Source of the DNA: Collinsella sp.
GTDB taxonomy: Bacteria > Actinomycetota > Coriobacteriia > Coriobacteriales > Coriobacteriaceae
DNA length: 38,058 nt
Assembly: GCA_019419585.1 (NCBI GenBank)
Contig: DXZQ01000027.1
Span: 1-38,058, forward strand
Reading direction: 5' to 3'
The number at the start of each line of letters is the position of its first letter. Within the stretch, counting starts at the first letter, position 1. Made by a program: the position numbers and the translations under genes. This document shows, piece after piece, positions 23,850 to 32,447 of the stretch. Under the pieces are notes generated by a model. It was given only the letters and a program-made list of their open reading frames with translations. It was not told where the DNA came from and searched no databases.

Positions 23850-24212
23850 ATGCCCCAGGAAATCAAGATTGACGGCATCGGCATTTCGCCCGATGTTCTG
23901 ACCGCCATCGTCTCGCGCGCCGTGTCGGATGTCGAGGGCATCGCCTCCGTTGGCGTCAAGGACCTTGCCACCAACCTTGTCTCCATGATGCTCTCGTCCA
24001 AGGCCCCGGCTTCCGAGCCGGCGGTCGAGGCCGAGGTCATCGGCGACAAGCTCGCACTCACCGTGCGTGTCGTGGTGTTCTTTGGCTATCCGTTCAAGAA
24101 ACTCGCCGAGGCCGTTCGCGCAGCCGTGGTCGCCGCCATCGATGCCCAGGTGGGCGTCGAGGTCGAGCGCGTTGACGTTTGCATCGACGGCCTCGTTTTC
24201 CCCAAGGAGTAA
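23850..24212 (+). CDS. Asp23/Gls24 family envelope stress protein
   Basis: This 120-aa protein shows the Asp23 family pattern: an N-terminal ISPDVLTAIVSRAVSDVEGIASVG, then a strand-rich ALTVRVVVFFGYPFKKLAEAVRAAVVAAID and VERVDVCIDGLVF. Family members are small envelope-associated proteins linked to alkaline or cell-wall stress; the molecular role is unclear. AGGAGG sits just upstream. In Firmicutes and Actinobacteria such a gene commonly stands before nusB, as here. Confidence 0.88.
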   Translation: MPQEIKIDGIGISPDVLTAIVSRAVSDVEGIASVGVKDLATNLVSMMLSSKAPASEPAVEAEVIGDKLALTVRVVVFFGYPFKKLAEAVRAAVVAAIDAQVGVEVERVDVCIDGLVFPKE

Positions 24213-24215
24213 CCT

Positions 24216-24803
24216 TTGAGCCTTAAGGTTTATCGCGGGCGTACGCTTGCCCGCAGTCAGGCGCTGCAGCTGTTGTTCCAGGCCGAGGCCACGGACAGTC
24301 CGCTCGAGCGCGTCCTCGAGGGCGATTTCCTGATCTCGAAGGGCCCCCTCGACCCCTATGCGCTGGAGCTGTGCCGCGGTGCCTACGAGCATATCGATCG
24401 CATCGACTGTGCCCTGCGCGCCGTCGCCAAGAACTGGGATCTTATGCGCATGCCCGGCGCCGACCGCAATCTGCTGCGTATCGCCGTCTACGAGATGCGC
24501 TTCCTCACCGACGAAGAGGTCTCGGACGCTATCGTGATCAACGAGGCCGTCGAACTTGCCAAGGCCTATGGCACCGACCAGTCCGCGTCGTTCGTCAACG
24601 GCGTGCTGGGCAAGATCGCGCGCAGCGAGGAGTTGCCGGGCGAGGACCTGTACCAGGAACTGCTGGCCGAGGATCGCGCTCGCGAGGAGGCCCAGGCTGC
24701 TGAGGCTGCCGCCAAGGTCGCTGCCGCTCAGGCTACCGCCGGTGTACTTGCCGAGGATGTGGACGCTGCTGAGGCCGTCGAGGCCGACTCCGTCGAGGAG
24801 TAG
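24216..24803 (+). CDS. nusB: Transcription antitermination factor NusB
   Basis: NusB binds boxA RNA with S10 in rRNA antitermination. Typical blocks are ARSQALQLLFQAE near the N-terminus, GADRNLLRIAVYEMRFL and VINEAVELAKAYGTDQSASFVNGVLGKI. The core is about 145 aa; a C-terminal Ala/Glu/Val-rich extension of about 50 residues makes it longer than usual. The start is TTG at 24216, placed by AAGGAG (24205-24210), 3 bases after the previous stop. Confidence 0.93.
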   Translation: MSLKVYRGRTLARSQALQLLFQAEATDSPLERVLEGDFLISKGPLDPYALELCRGAYEHIDRIDCALRAVAKNWDLMRMPGADRNLLRIAVYEMRFLTDEEVSDAIVINEAVELAKAYGTDQSASFVNGVLGKIARSEELPGEDLYQELLAEDRAREEAQAAEAAAKVAAAQATAGVLAEDVDAAEAVEADSVEE

Positions 24804-24805
24804 CC

Positions 24806-25045
24806 ATGCCAGAGGGTTCTGTCCGCAACTTTGACGAGATTTCGGACCGTCTGGACCAGATCATCGCTACCGTTCGCTCCAAGGATACGTCCTTGGAGCG
24901 TTCACTCGATCTGTTTGACGAAGCGATTGAGCTGGGCTCCCGCGCGGTCGATATGGTCGACAAGTTTGAGCTGACGCCGCGTGAGGCCGATAAGCTCGAG
25001 CAGGAATACGATGAGGATGCGGCAAACGAATCCCAGGATAGCTAG
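24806..25045 (+). CDS. xseB: Exodeoxyribonuclease VII small subunit
   Basis: This 79-aa helical protein shows the XseB pattern: NFDEISDRLDQIIATVRSKDTSLERSLDLFDEAIELGSRA. It forms the many-copy small subunit of the ssDNA exonuclease XseAB. The catalytic partner xseA is not next to it and not anywhere in the window, which departs from the usual xseA-xseB pairing. It starts 2 bases after nusB. Confidence 0.88.
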   Translation: MPEGSVRNFDEISDRLDQIIATVRSKDTSLERSLDLFDEAIELGSRAVDMVDKFELTPREADKLEQEYDEDAANESQDS

Positions 25046-25080
25046 GCCGCATCTCCGGATACGAATGGTTGATGGCATTC

Positions 25081-25884
25081 ATGAAACGCGTGCGTCTTGA
25101 TGACGAACTGATTTCACAGGGCATCTGCGCCGATCGCGCGGATGCCCTTCGCACTCTTATGGCCGGATTGGTCTCGAGTGGCGGCGAGCGCTTGACTTCG
25201 CCGGGCCTTAAGGTGATTCCGGGTCTGCCACTGCACGTGAAGGGGCGCATTCCCTATGTTGGCCGCGGCGGTCTTAAGCTCGAAGGCGCGCTTGATGCGT
25301 TTGGCATCAATCCGACGGGCCTTAGCTGTCTGGATGTGGGCTGCTCTACCGGCGGCTTTACCGATTGCCTGCTCAAGCGCGGAGCTGCGACCGTTGTCTC
25401 GGTGGACGTGGGTCGCGCCCAGTTCGATTGGTCGTTGCGTCAGGATGATCGCGTGACGCTGCATGAGCGCACAAACGTGACGCAGCTGCCTGAGCTTGGC
25501 TATGCCGGTGCCATCGACCTGGCTGTATGTGATGTCTCGTTTACCGGCATCGCGAATATCATCGACGCCGTGCTGGCGTGCCTGAAGCCTTCGGGTTCGT
25601 TCTGCACGCTCGTAAAGCCCCAGTTTGAGGCGCCGGCTGCGCTGGTGGGCGAGCGCGGTATCGTGACCGACCCCGCCGTCCGCCGCGATACGCTCGTGGC
25701 GGCGATTGAGCTTTTTGCCGCCAAGGGCCTGTTCCCGCTTGACGTGTGCGTGTCGCCCATCCATGGCGCTAAGGGCAACGTTGAGTTTTTCCTGTACGGC
25801 ACAAGGTTTGCCCCTGGTGAACGCACCGACGATGAGCTGCAATCCCAGGTATCGGCTTTGAGCGAGAAAGCTGCAACGCTATGA
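25081..25884 (+). CDS. tlyA: TlyA family rRNA (cytidine-2'-O)-methyltransferase
   Basis: An S4 RNA-binding domain (MKRVRLDDELISQGICADRADALRTLMAG) is followed by an FtsJ-like Rossmann domain with SAM motif DVGCSTGGFTDCLL. TlyA proteins methylate ribose at sites in 16S and/or 23S rRNA and were once called hemolysins. ATG 25081 best fits the family N-terminus. In-frame TTG 25069 and ATG 25072 cannot be excluded, and no start has a strong site. The stop overlaps nadK (ATGA). Confidence 0.9.
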   Translation: MKRVRLDDELISQGICADRADALRTLMAGLVSSGGERLTSPGLKVIPGLPLHVKGRIPYVGRGGLKLEGALDAFGINPTGLSCLDVGCSTGGFTDCLLKRGAATVVSVDVGRAQFDWSLRQDDRVTLHERTNVTQLPELGYAGAIDLAVCDVSFTGIANIIDAVLACLKPSGSFCTLVKPQFEAPAALVGERGIVTDPAVRRDTLVAAIELFAAKGLFPLDVCVSPIHGAKGNVEFFLYGTRFAPGERTDDELQSQVSALSEKAATL

Positions 25885-26741
25885 AGGTCTTTCTGGTTCC
25901 CAATTACTACAAGCAAGAGGCGGTCGAGAGCGGCCTGATGCTCGAGCTTTGGCTTTCGCGCCAGGGCTACGAGGTCGCATGGGCTGCCGACCAGCGATCG
26001 AAGATTCAAAGCACGCCTGATATTGATGGCTCAGATCTGGTCATTACGCTCGGCGGCGACGGTACGTTGCTGCGCGCTGCCCGCATCCTCAACCATCGCG
26101 AGATTCCTATCCTTGGTCTTTCCTATGGTCACCTGGGCTTTTTAACTGCTGCGAGCCCCGAGGAGCGCGACATTCTGCAGGTCGTGAGCGATGCTCTGTC
26201 CGGCGAGCTCCACGTGAGCCGCCGCGCCACCATCGCCGCGGATATCGTGTCCGTGCGCGACGATGGCACGAAGGATGTCGTGCGCACGTTTGCCCTCAAC
26301 GATATGGCACTTACGCGCGGTCCCCTGTCCGATATGGTTGAGTTTGACATCACGGTGTCCGGCCATCATATCGATCGCCTGCGCGGTGACGGTGTCGTCG
26401 TGTCGACGGCGACTGGCTCTACGGGTTACGCGCTCAGTGCCGGTGGCCCCATCGTGAGCCCTGACTATACGGGCATGGTTTGCGTGCCCATCGCGCCGCA
26501 CACCATTCAAGCTCGCGCTTTCTTGACTTCGCCAAGCGATGTCGTCGAGATCTTTATGTCCGATGATCGCCCGAGCGTGCCGGCGATTGCCATCGACGGA
26601 CAGTTTATTACCTGCGATGGCACGGTCGAGAGCGTGGCGGTGCGCCGCGGTCCCGGCGATGTGCTACTGCTGGATTACGGCCCCGAGAGCTTCTATAACT
26701 CGGTGAGCCGCGTATTCTACGGAGTCCGTCATGATCGATGA
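25881..26741 (+). CDS. nadK: NAD kinase
   Basis: This 286-aa enzyme phosphorylates NAD to NADP. The catalytic GGDG motif is at residues 58-61 (Asp60), followed by LRAAR. The nucleotide-binding TGSTGYALSAGGPIV block is intact, and LNDMAL stands at the usual NE/D motif. It starts within the tlyA stop (ATGA) and its end overlaps recN by 11 bases. The tlyA-nadK-recN order is common in Gram-positive bacteria. Confidence 0.95.
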   Translation: MKVFLVPNYYKQEAVESGLMLELWLSRQGYEVAWAADQRSKIQSTPDIDGSDLVITLGGDGTLLRAARILNHREIPILGLSYGHLGFLTAASPEERDILQVVSDALSGELHVSRRATIAADIVSVRDDGTKDVVRTFALNDMALTRGPLSDMVEFDITVSGHHIDRLRGDGVVVSTATGSTGYALSAGGPIVSPDYTGMVCVPIAPHTIQARAFLTSPSDVVEIFMSDDRPSVPAIAIDGQFITCDGTVESVAVRRGPGDVLLLDYGPESFYNSVSRVFYGVRHDR

Positions 26742-28359
26742 GCTGCAGGTTTCCAATATCGCGCTCATTCGCGAGGCGACGTTGGTTCCGAGTGCGGGCC
26801 TAACGGTTTTGACCGGCGAGACCGGCGCCGGCAAGACCGCGCTGCTCTCGGCGCTCAAGCTTATTTTGGGCGAACGCGCGGATTCGTCGACGGTACGCGA
26901 GGGAGAGGCGCTTGCCAGCGTCGAGGCGCGCCTGTTCGACGGTCCGCACGACACGGAGGGGTTCACCGTACAGCGTAGCCTTTCTGCCGAGGGCCGCAGC
27001 CGCGTAAAAACTGACGGCCGCATCGCCAGCGTGCGTGAGCTTTCGGAGCGCGTCGGCGTGATGATGGATCTTTGCGGTCAGCACGAGCACCAGCGCCTCC
27101 TCGATCCGGCGCATCACGTTGCCATGGTCGATGCCTGGGCTGGGCGCGCAGCGCTTGAGGCGCTCGAGAAGTATCGCGCCTGTTTTAAGGCTTCGCGTGT
27201 CGCCGCCAAGGAGCTTCGCCGTGTGGAGGAAGCCTCACGCGCGCAGGGGAGTCGCGTCGAGGAGGCGCGCTTTGCCCTCGAGCGCATTGGCGAGGTCGAC
27301 CCCAAGCCGGGCGAGTATGAGGAACTCGAGGAACTGCTGCCGCGCTCCGAACATGCCGAGGTACTGGTTGCCACGGCTAACGATGCCCATGCATCACTTG
27401 CCGCCGAAGGGGGAGCGCTCGATGTCGTGAACAGCGCCGTGGCAGAGCTTTCCCGTATGGCTACCGTCGATCGCAAACTGGGCGACATTGCCGATGCGCT
27501 TTCGGATGCCTGTATCTCCCTTGAGGATAGCGCGAACGAGCTTCGTGCCTATCGCGATGGCGTCGCCTTCGACCCGCGCGAGCTCGCTCGCATGCGTGAG
27601 CGGTATTCCGACCTCAAGGGCCTGTTGCGTCAGTGGGGTCCCACCATGGACGATGTCTTTGCCATGCGCGACCGCTCGCAAGAGCTCCTTTCCCTGGTCG
27701 ATGATGGCGATGAGCAGATCAAAAAGGCGCGTGAATCACTTGGTGCTGCCGAGCGCGAGTTGTTTGCCGCTGCCAAGGCGCTTAAGCGCGCTCGCAATAC
27801 GGCGGCCCCGCGCTTCTGCCACGAGGTTGGTCGTCAGATGGCACGCTTGGAGATGGGCGGCGCCGAGCTCGTTTGGGAGTCGCGTGATCTCCCGCGCGCC
27901 GAGTGGACGCCGGCGGGTCCTTCGAGCTACGAGCTTTTGTATCGCAGCGGTGCTGGCTTGACGCCGCGACCCCTGCGCCGCATTGCGTCGGGCGGCGAGC
28001 TCAGCCGCGTTATGCTGGCGAGCAAGGTGGTCTTGGGTAATGCGGACGGTGTCGATACGCTGGTGTTTGACGAGGTCGATGCCGGTGTCGGCGGCTCCAC
28101 GGCTCGTGCTCTTGCTGGTGTGCTGGCCGATCTTGCCGCGACGCATCAGGTGATAGTCGTTACGCACCTGGCGCAGGTCGCCGTTATGGCCGATAAGCAC
28201 TACGTGGTGAGCAAGGAACCCGGCGATGTTCCCCAGACGCATCTGGACGAGGTGACGGGAGACGCCCGTACCGCAGAGATCGCCCGAATGCTGAGCGGCG
28301 ATCAGTCCGAGGCAAGCTTGGCCCACGCAAAGCAGATGCTCGAAGAAGCTCGAGGCTAA
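26731..28359 (+). CDS. recN: DNA repair protein RecN
   Basis: This SMC-like ATPase acts in double-strand break repair. Walker A is TGETGAGKTALL (about residues 29-40). A long coiled-coil middle rich in Glu, Arg and Ala follows, then the signature RIASGGELSRVMLASK, Walker B VDTLVFDEVDAGVGG and the final VTHLAQVA. The length (542 aa) is normal. It begins inside nadK and is the last gene of the run, ending at a bidirectional terminator. Confidence 0.95.
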   Translation: MIDELQVSNIALIREATLVPSAGLTVLTGETGAGKTALLSALKLILGERADSSTVREGEALASVEARLFDGPHDTEGFTVQRSLSAEGRSRVKTDGRIASVRELSERVGVMMDLCGQHEHQRLLDPAHHVAMVDAWAGRAALEALEKYRACFKASRVAAKELRRVEEASRAQGSRVEEARFALERIGEVDPKPGEYEELEELLPRSEHAEVLVATANDAHASLAAEGGALDVVNSAVAELSRMATVDRKLGDIADALSDACISLEDSANELRAYRDGVAFDPRELARMRERYSDLKGLLRQWGPTMDDVFAMRDRSQELLSLVDDGDEQIKKARESLGAAERELFAAAKALKRARNTAAPRFCHEVGRQMARLEMGGAELVWESRDLPRAEWTPAGPSSYELLYRSGAGLTPRPLRRIASGGELSRVMLASKVVLGNADGVDTLVFDEVDAGVGGSTARALAGVLADLAATHQVIVVTHLAQVAVMADKHYVVSKEPGDVPQTHLDEVTGDARTAEIARMLSGDQSEASLAHAKQMLEEARG

Positions 28360-28377
28360 GTTGTATCAGCGGTGTTG

Positions 28378-28410
28378 GTGGGACAAAATAGACTGAAATT
28401 TTTGTCCCAC
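28378..28410. terminator. Bidirectional terminator between recN and the RpiR gene
   Basis: GTGGGACAAAA (28378-28388) pairs perfectly with TTTTGTCCCAC (28400-28410) around an 11-nt loop. A- and T-runs at the stem base serve both converging genes. Confidence 0.8.
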
Positions 28411-28418
28411 TACGCGTT

Positions 28419-29276
28419 TTACTCAACGACCTTGTCCGGCTGGATGAGCTCCTCGTAGTAGCTGATATGTTCGCGAGCGTCTTCAATCTCGGGCAGCAGG
28501 AAGTTGTAGATAACTTCGATGATCATCGTGGCGCTGATCTTGGAGAACGCAAAGTCGCCCGTCGTCAGCAACGCCTCGTGGTTGACGGTATTAAAAGTAT
28601 AGTCTGCCAGGCGTGCGAGCGGGGATTTGCTGTCGCTGCTGATGACGACTACGGTTGCACCGCAGTCGCGAGCAGCTTTTGCCATGCGATTCAGTCGGCG
28701 CGATTTGCCGGAGTTTGAGATGAGCACGATGACGTCGCCGGGGCGTAGCGTGAGCGCAAACCCGATCGAGGTCTCGCTGATGGTGCTCGCCATGCAGCGA
28801 AGGCCCAGCTGCGAAAACTTAAATGTCGCATCGAGCGCGACCGCGTTCGTATTGCCCACAGCCGCAAACTCAATAACCCCTGCATGCTTAAGGGCATGCA
28901 CAACAGCCGCCAACGTATCGTGGTCGATCCCGTCGATGGTCGCATTAAGCTCGCTCACCTTGGCAGCCAGGATGTTCTTAAGGCTCTGCTCCATATTGTC
29001 GAGCGAGACTTCGTCAGTCAGGCCCTCGTTGCGCTGGCTTTCCAAATCCCTCGCCAACGAAAACTGAAAGCTGCGGAAGCTGCCAAAGCCAAGCTTGCGG
29101 CAGAAGCGCGAAACGGTTGCCTCGGACGTGGCGGCGGCGCGCGAGAGCTGAGCCGCCGTGAGGCGTGGCGCCTCGGACTGGTGCTCCAATATATAGTCGA
29201 CAATGCGCTGCTCGGACTCGCTGTATCCCTGATGGGTACTAATGAGGGAAAGTGCGCTCTTGCTACTATCGGTCAT
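28419..29276 (-). CDS. RpiR/MurR-family transcriptional regulator
   Basis: The 285-aa protein has an N-terminal HTH_6 domain (EQRIVDYILEH, then LSRAAATSEATVSRFCRKLGFGSF). A C-terminal SIS sugar-phosphate-binding domain follows (AAVGNTNAVALDA and LISNSGKSRRLNRMAK). RpiR regulators sense phosphosugars. The start at 29276 follows AGGAGCC; the frame is open further upstream but without a site. It is divergent from the fructose PTS operon, which makes it the likely regulator, with fructose 1-phosphate or a related sugar phosphate as plausible effector (inference). Confidence 0.9.
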   Translation of the reverse strand: MTDSSKSALSLISTHQGYSESEQRIVDYILEHQSEAPRLTAAQLSRAAATSEATVSRFCRKLGFGSFRSFQFSLARDLESQRNEGLTDEVSLDNMEQSLKNILAAKVSELNATIDGIDHDTLAAVVHALKHAGVIEFAAVGNTNAVALDATFKFSQLGLRCMASTISETSIGFALTLRPGDVIVLISNSGKSRRLNRMAKAARDCGATVVVISSDSKSPLARLADYTFNTVNHEALLTTGDFAFSKISATMIIEVIYNFLLPEIEDAREHISYYEELIQPDKVVE

Positions 29277-29322
29277 GGATGGCTCCTGGTTGGCATGAAA
29301 ATCGGAATCGTTTTGTAATGTC

Positions 29323-29349
29323 ATAGTATAGGGGGATTTTCAATAACAA
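29323..29349 (-). promoter_or_regulatory. Candidate promoter of the RpiR-family gene
   Basis: Minus-strand TTGTTA (complement of 29344-29349) and TACTAT (complement of 29323-29328) are spaced 15 bp, a little short, about 41 bases before the ATG. Confidence 0.4.
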
Positions 29350-29378
29350 GATACACCTTGCCGTTTCAAGTGTTGATG

Positions 29379-29475
29379 GTAAACTTTCACCTACCGTTTA
29401 CGGTTATGAAAGAACCTTTCACCGGAGAATTGCGCCTTGTCTCTTCTCACGCGGACGGTAGGTTGGTATCTTTCA
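29379..29475. promoter_or_regulatory. Putative operator cluster before the fructose PTS operon
   Basis: The divergent region holds TGAAAG (29407-29412) and CTTTCA (29416-29421) as a perfect 6-3-6 palindrome. Two more CTTTCA copies lie at 29384-29389 and 29470-29475, and the inverted pair GTAAAC/GTTTAC at 29379-29384/29396-29401. CTTTCACC occurs twice 32 bp apart, about three helical turns. The RpiR-type protein is the obvious candidate binder. Confidence 0.55.
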
Positions 29476-29548
29476 GTTGTGGAAAAGCGCGCAAGGAAGC
29501 GCGTGTAGGGGAGCGCCTGCGGGCGCAAAACTTAAAAAGGAGGGACAC

Positions 29549-31552
29549 ATGGCTAAGTTTGACATCATCGCCGCCACCGGTTGCCCGACCGGCATCGCGC
29601 ACACCTTCATGGCGAAGGAGGCGCTGGAGAAGGCAGCTGCCGAGCGAGGTCTGACCATTAAGGTCGAGACCCATGGCCAGGTCGGTGTCGAGAACGAGCT
29701 CACCAAGAGCGAGATCGCCGGTGCCAAGGCCGTCGTCGTCGCAGCCGATAAGGATGTCCAGGCTGAGCGTTTCGCCGGCAAGCCCATGGTTTCCGTTGGT
29801 GTTTCCAAGGCTCTGTCCGTTGAGGCCGCCGGTAAGCTGATTGACCGCGCGCTCGCCGCCAAGGGCGACAGCACGGTTGCAGTTGCTGCCGATGTCGAGG
29901 ACGAGGCCGAGGAGAAGGAGTCCATCGGCCACGTCATCTACAAGCACCTTATGAACGGTGTCAGCCATATGCTGGTCTTCGTCGTTGCCGGTGGTGTCCT
30001 GACCGCCGTCTCGTTCCTGTGGGGCATTACGTCCTTCGATTCGACGGCGTCTGACTACAACAGCTTTGCTGCGATGCTGAAGATCATCGGCGGCATCGCC
30101 ATGAACCTCATGGTTCCGGTGCTTTCCGCCTACATCGCCGAATCCATCGGCAAGCGTCCGGCGCTCGTCCCCGGTTTTGTTGCCGGTATGATCGCCATCC
30201 AGGGCCTGCCTGTTAACGCCGAGACCGGCATGATCGACGCCGGTGGCGCCGGCGTGGGCTTCGGCTTCCTGGGCGGCATCGTCGGCGGCTTCCTCGCCGG
30301 CTATGTCATCCTGCTGCTCGAGAAGGTCTTTGCCGGTCTGCCCAAGAACCTAGACGGCCTCAAGGCCATCTTCCTGTACCCGCTGTTCTCGACGGCTATC
30401 GTCGGCCTGGTCATGCTCGGTATTTCCGGTCCCATGGCTGCCATCAACACCGCCATGATGGACTTCCTCAAGGGCCTGTCCGCCTCTGGCGCCGTTGTCC
30501 TGGGTCTTGCCATTGGCTGCATGTGCGCCTTTGACATGGGTGGCCCGGTCAACAAGGCTGCTTACGTCACCGGTACCGCTATGCTCACCGAGGCCCTGGC
30601 CGCCGGTGTTGGCACCGACACTTACAACTTCGGTACCAACTTCATGGCTGCCGTCTCCGCCGCTTGCATCGTTCCGCCGCTGATCACCACCTTCGCCGTC
30701 GTTGTCGGCAAGAAGTACTTCAGCCAGGAGGATCACGACGCCGGTATCGTCAACCTCATCCTTGGTTGCACCCACATCACCGAGGGCGCCATTCCGTTCA
30801 TGACCAAGAACATCTGGCCCGTCATGCCCATCATGATGCTCGGTTCCTCTATCGCTTCGATCCTGACCATTATGTTCAACGTTCACGATCCGGCGCCTCA
30901 CGGTGGCTTCCTGGTCCTGCCCGTTGTCGAGAACGGTCCGCTGTGGGTCCTCGCGATCCTCATCGGCGCTGTGGTCGGTGGCATCCTGTTCGTGGCCTTC
31001 AAGAAGTACGACTTCGAGAAGAACCAGAAGGCCGCTCCTGCAGCCAAGCCGGTTGAGGCTCCCAAGGCCGCTGCCGTCGAGGCCCCCAAGGCCGAGGCTG
31101 CCGACTTCGTGAAGGTCGAGAATGTCTTTGTCGCCGAGGACTTCGCTTCTCGTGACGAGGCTCTGAGCTTCGTTTCCAACCAGGCCGTCAAGGCCGGTAT
31201 CGCCAGCGACGCCGACGCCGTCATGAACGCCTTCCTGGCCCGCGAGGCCGAGGGCACCACGGGCATGATGGAGGGCTTCGCCATCCCGCATGCCAAGTCC
31301 GACGCCATTACCGAGGCTGCCGTCATCGTCGTCAAGGACGAGTCCGGCGTGACCGGTTGGGACACCATGGACGGCGCTCCCGTCAACGTGGCTATCGCCC
31401 TGCTCATCCCTGGTGCCCAGGCCGGCACTACGCACCTCAAGATCCTGTCCAAGGTCGCCGAGGCGCTCATGGACGAGGACTTCCGTGCCACCGTCAAGGG
31501 TTCCACCGACGCCGCCGAGATCGCCAAGACGATCAACGCCCGCCTGATCTAA
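29549..31552 (+). CDS. fruA: Fructose-type PTS permease EIIBCA
   Basis: This 667-aa polytopic permease imports and phosphorylates sugar, most likely fructose to fructose 1-phosphate. Domain order is EIIB (1-100, phosphocysteine Cys12 in ATGCPTGIAH), EIIC (about 125-490, many membrane segments, GCTHITEGAIPF motif), an Ala/Pro/Lys linker (about 492-520), and EIIA (about 525-667, phosphohistidine His581 in GFAIPHAKSD). No FPr-type HPr domain is fused; HPr is encoded separately downstream. ATG 29549 follows AAGGAGGG. A close relative specific for another ketohexose or for mannose-type sugars cannot be excluded. Confidence 0.92.
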   Translation: MAKFDIIAATGCPTGIAHTFMAKEALEKAAAERGLTIKVETHGQVGVENELTKSEIAGAKAVVVAADKDVQAERFAGKPMVSVGVSKALSVEAAGKLIDRALAAKGDSTVAVAADVEDEAEEKESIGHVIYKHLMNGVSHMLVFVVAGGVLTAVSFLWGITSFDSTASDYNSFAAMLKIIGGIAMNLMVPVLSAYIAESIGKRPALVPGFVAGMIAIQGLPVNAETGMIDAGGAGVGFGFLGGIVGGFLAGYVILLLEKVFAGLPKNLDGLKAIFLYPLFSTAIVGLVMLGISGPMAAINTAMMDFLKGLSASGAVVLGLAIGCMCAFDMGGPVNKAAYVTGTAMLTEALAAGVGTDTYNFGTNFMAAVSAACIVPPLITTFAVVVGKKYFSQEDHDAGIVNLILGCTHITEGAIPFMTKNIWPVMPIMMLGSSIASILTIMFNVHDPAPHGGFLVLPVVENGPLWVLAILIGAVVGGILFVAFKKYDFEKNQKAAPAAKPVEAPKAAAVEAPKAEAADFVKVENVFVAEDFASRDEALSFVSNQAVKAGIASDADAVMNAFLAREAEGTTGMMEGFAIPHAKSDAITEAAVIVVKDESGVTGWDTMDGAPVNVAIALLIPGAQAGTTHLKILSKVAEALMDEDFRATVKGSTDAAEIAKTINARLI

Positions 31553-31587
31553 TCCCACAGTTCGCGAATTACATCGCCCCCTGTAAC

Positions 31588-31623
31588 AAAGGCGAGGACT
31601 CCACCAGGAGCCCCCGCCTTTTT
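31588..31623 (+). terminator. Rho-independent terminator after fruA
   Basis: AAAGGCG (31588-31594) pairs with CGCCTTT (31615-31621). An inner stem of GG/CC and CTCC/GGAG is separated by two single mismatches around an ACCA loop, and T residues follow. Confidence 0.78.
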
Positions 31624-31752
31624 CATACAGCCCGGCACTTAGGGACGTTCCATTCCTGCCGGCACCCCGGGACACTCCTCAGTCCTCAAGTTGGGCATAC
31701 AAAGCCCCATCAACCGGATCTCACACACGAACAGTAATTCAGCCAGAATTCC
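31624..31752. other. Intergenic spacer with a repeat fragment
   Basis: CTTAGGGACGTT at about 31638-31649 matches the arm of the element at 4997-5094, followed by GGCACCCCGGGACACT. I see no gene or promoter here. It may be a decayed copy of a dispersed element. Confidence 0.4.
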
Positions 31753-31956
31753 TTTCGCACGATATTTCTTGGACCGACTCAGTTATCGCAGCTCGCCTGC
31801 CGGGCGGGGCAGTTAAGTTTTTCGCGAGTTCCGCACGCAAAGGAAAGCACTTAATGTGCTTTCCGTCTTGCGCAGGACTGTAGAGCAGCAAACTTAACCG
31901 CCCCGCCCGGCAGGCGAGCGGACGACAACGACATCTGTCCAACAATTCGTGCGAAA
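31753..31956. repeat. 204-bp nested palindrome between fruA and ptsH
   Basis: Five complementary blocks lie in register from the outside in. They are TTTCGCACGA with its complement (31753-31762/31947-31956), GGAC/GTCC (31771-31774/31937-31940), GTTATCG/CGACAAC (31782-31788/31923-31929, one mismatch), a 29-bp arm (31792-31820/31890-31918, one mismatch) and GGAAAGCAC/GTGCTTTCC (31842-31850/31856-31864) around TTAAT. There is no open frame and no T-run. As RNA it would be a very long hairpin; as DNA a cruciform-prone or MITE-like element. Confidence 0.8.
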
Positions 31957-31983
31957 CACAATGAAAAACCGTTTGATGTGAGT

Positions 31984-31989
31984 TAATAT
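31984..31989 (+). promoter_or_regulatory. Candidate -10 element for ptsH
   Basis: TAATAT lies in an AT-rich stretch 68 bases before the ptsH start, just after the long palindrome. No clear -35 is seen. A small stem-loop (CCTGCCA/TGACAGG, about 32012-32031) lies in the leader. Confidence 0.35.
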
Positions 31990-32056
31990 AAACAACGTCG
32001 TGAATCTGACTCCTGCCACATGCATGACAGGGGTTAAACACAAAAAGGAGTCAATT

Positions 32057-32320
32057 ATGGTTTCTGAGAAGGCTACCCTCGTTAATCCTCAGGGTCTGCA
32101 CATGCGTCCGGCTGGTCTGTTCGCCTCCACCATGGGCAAGTATGCCTGTGACGTGACGGTCGTCACCCCCGAGAAGGAGGTCAACGGCAAGTCCCCGATG
32201 GCCCTCATGGCTGCTGGTATCCCCTGCGGTACCGAGGTCGAGGTCAAGTGCGACGGCGCTGACGAGGCCGAGGCTCTGGCTGCTGCCATCGAGCTCATCA
32301 AGAGCGGTCTTGGCGAGTAG
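32057..32320 (+). CDS. ptsH: Phosphocarrier protein HPr
   Basis: This 87-aa general PTS protein carries phosphate from EI to EIIA. The active-site His15 lies in NPQGLHMRPAG. Ser46 (GKSPMALM) stands at the HPr-kinase regulatory position of Gram-positive HPr. Whether it is phosphorylated depends on an HPr kinase not seen here. ATG 32057 follows AAGGAG. It sits between the permease and EI genes and ends at a terminator. Confidence 0.96.
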   Translation: MVSEKATLVNPQGLHMRPAGLFASTMGKYACDVTVVTPEKEVNGKSPMALMAAGIPCGTEVEVKCDGADEAEALAAAIELIKSGLGE

Positions 32321-32365
32321 AACTCAAACGGGTCGCATGTTGAACAACTAAGTTCATATTTGGGG

Positions 32366-32400
32366 GCGCAGTGACCTGTTGTAAGGTAGCTGCGCTCTTT
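32366..32400 (+). terminator. Terminator between ptsH and ptsI
   Basis: GCGCAG (32366-32371) pairs with CTGCGC (32390-32395), with an inner ACCT/AGGT stem, followed by TCTTTT. It may be partial, letting HPr be made in excess over EI. Confidence 0.65.
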
Positions 32401-32447
32401 TGTCATGGATATGGCAAAACGCTTTATCACATGACACGGAGAGAGGA

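Noticed and set aside
30350..31675. A 441-codon minus-strand frame opposite fruA
   Set aside because: Low-complexity Gly/Asp/Val shadow composition and no ribosome-binding site; the EIIBCA frame is certain.
31753..31956. An insertion sequence or CRISPR-like array in the fruA-ptsH gap
   Set aside because: No transposase frame, no regularly spaced direct repeats; only nested inverted repeats.
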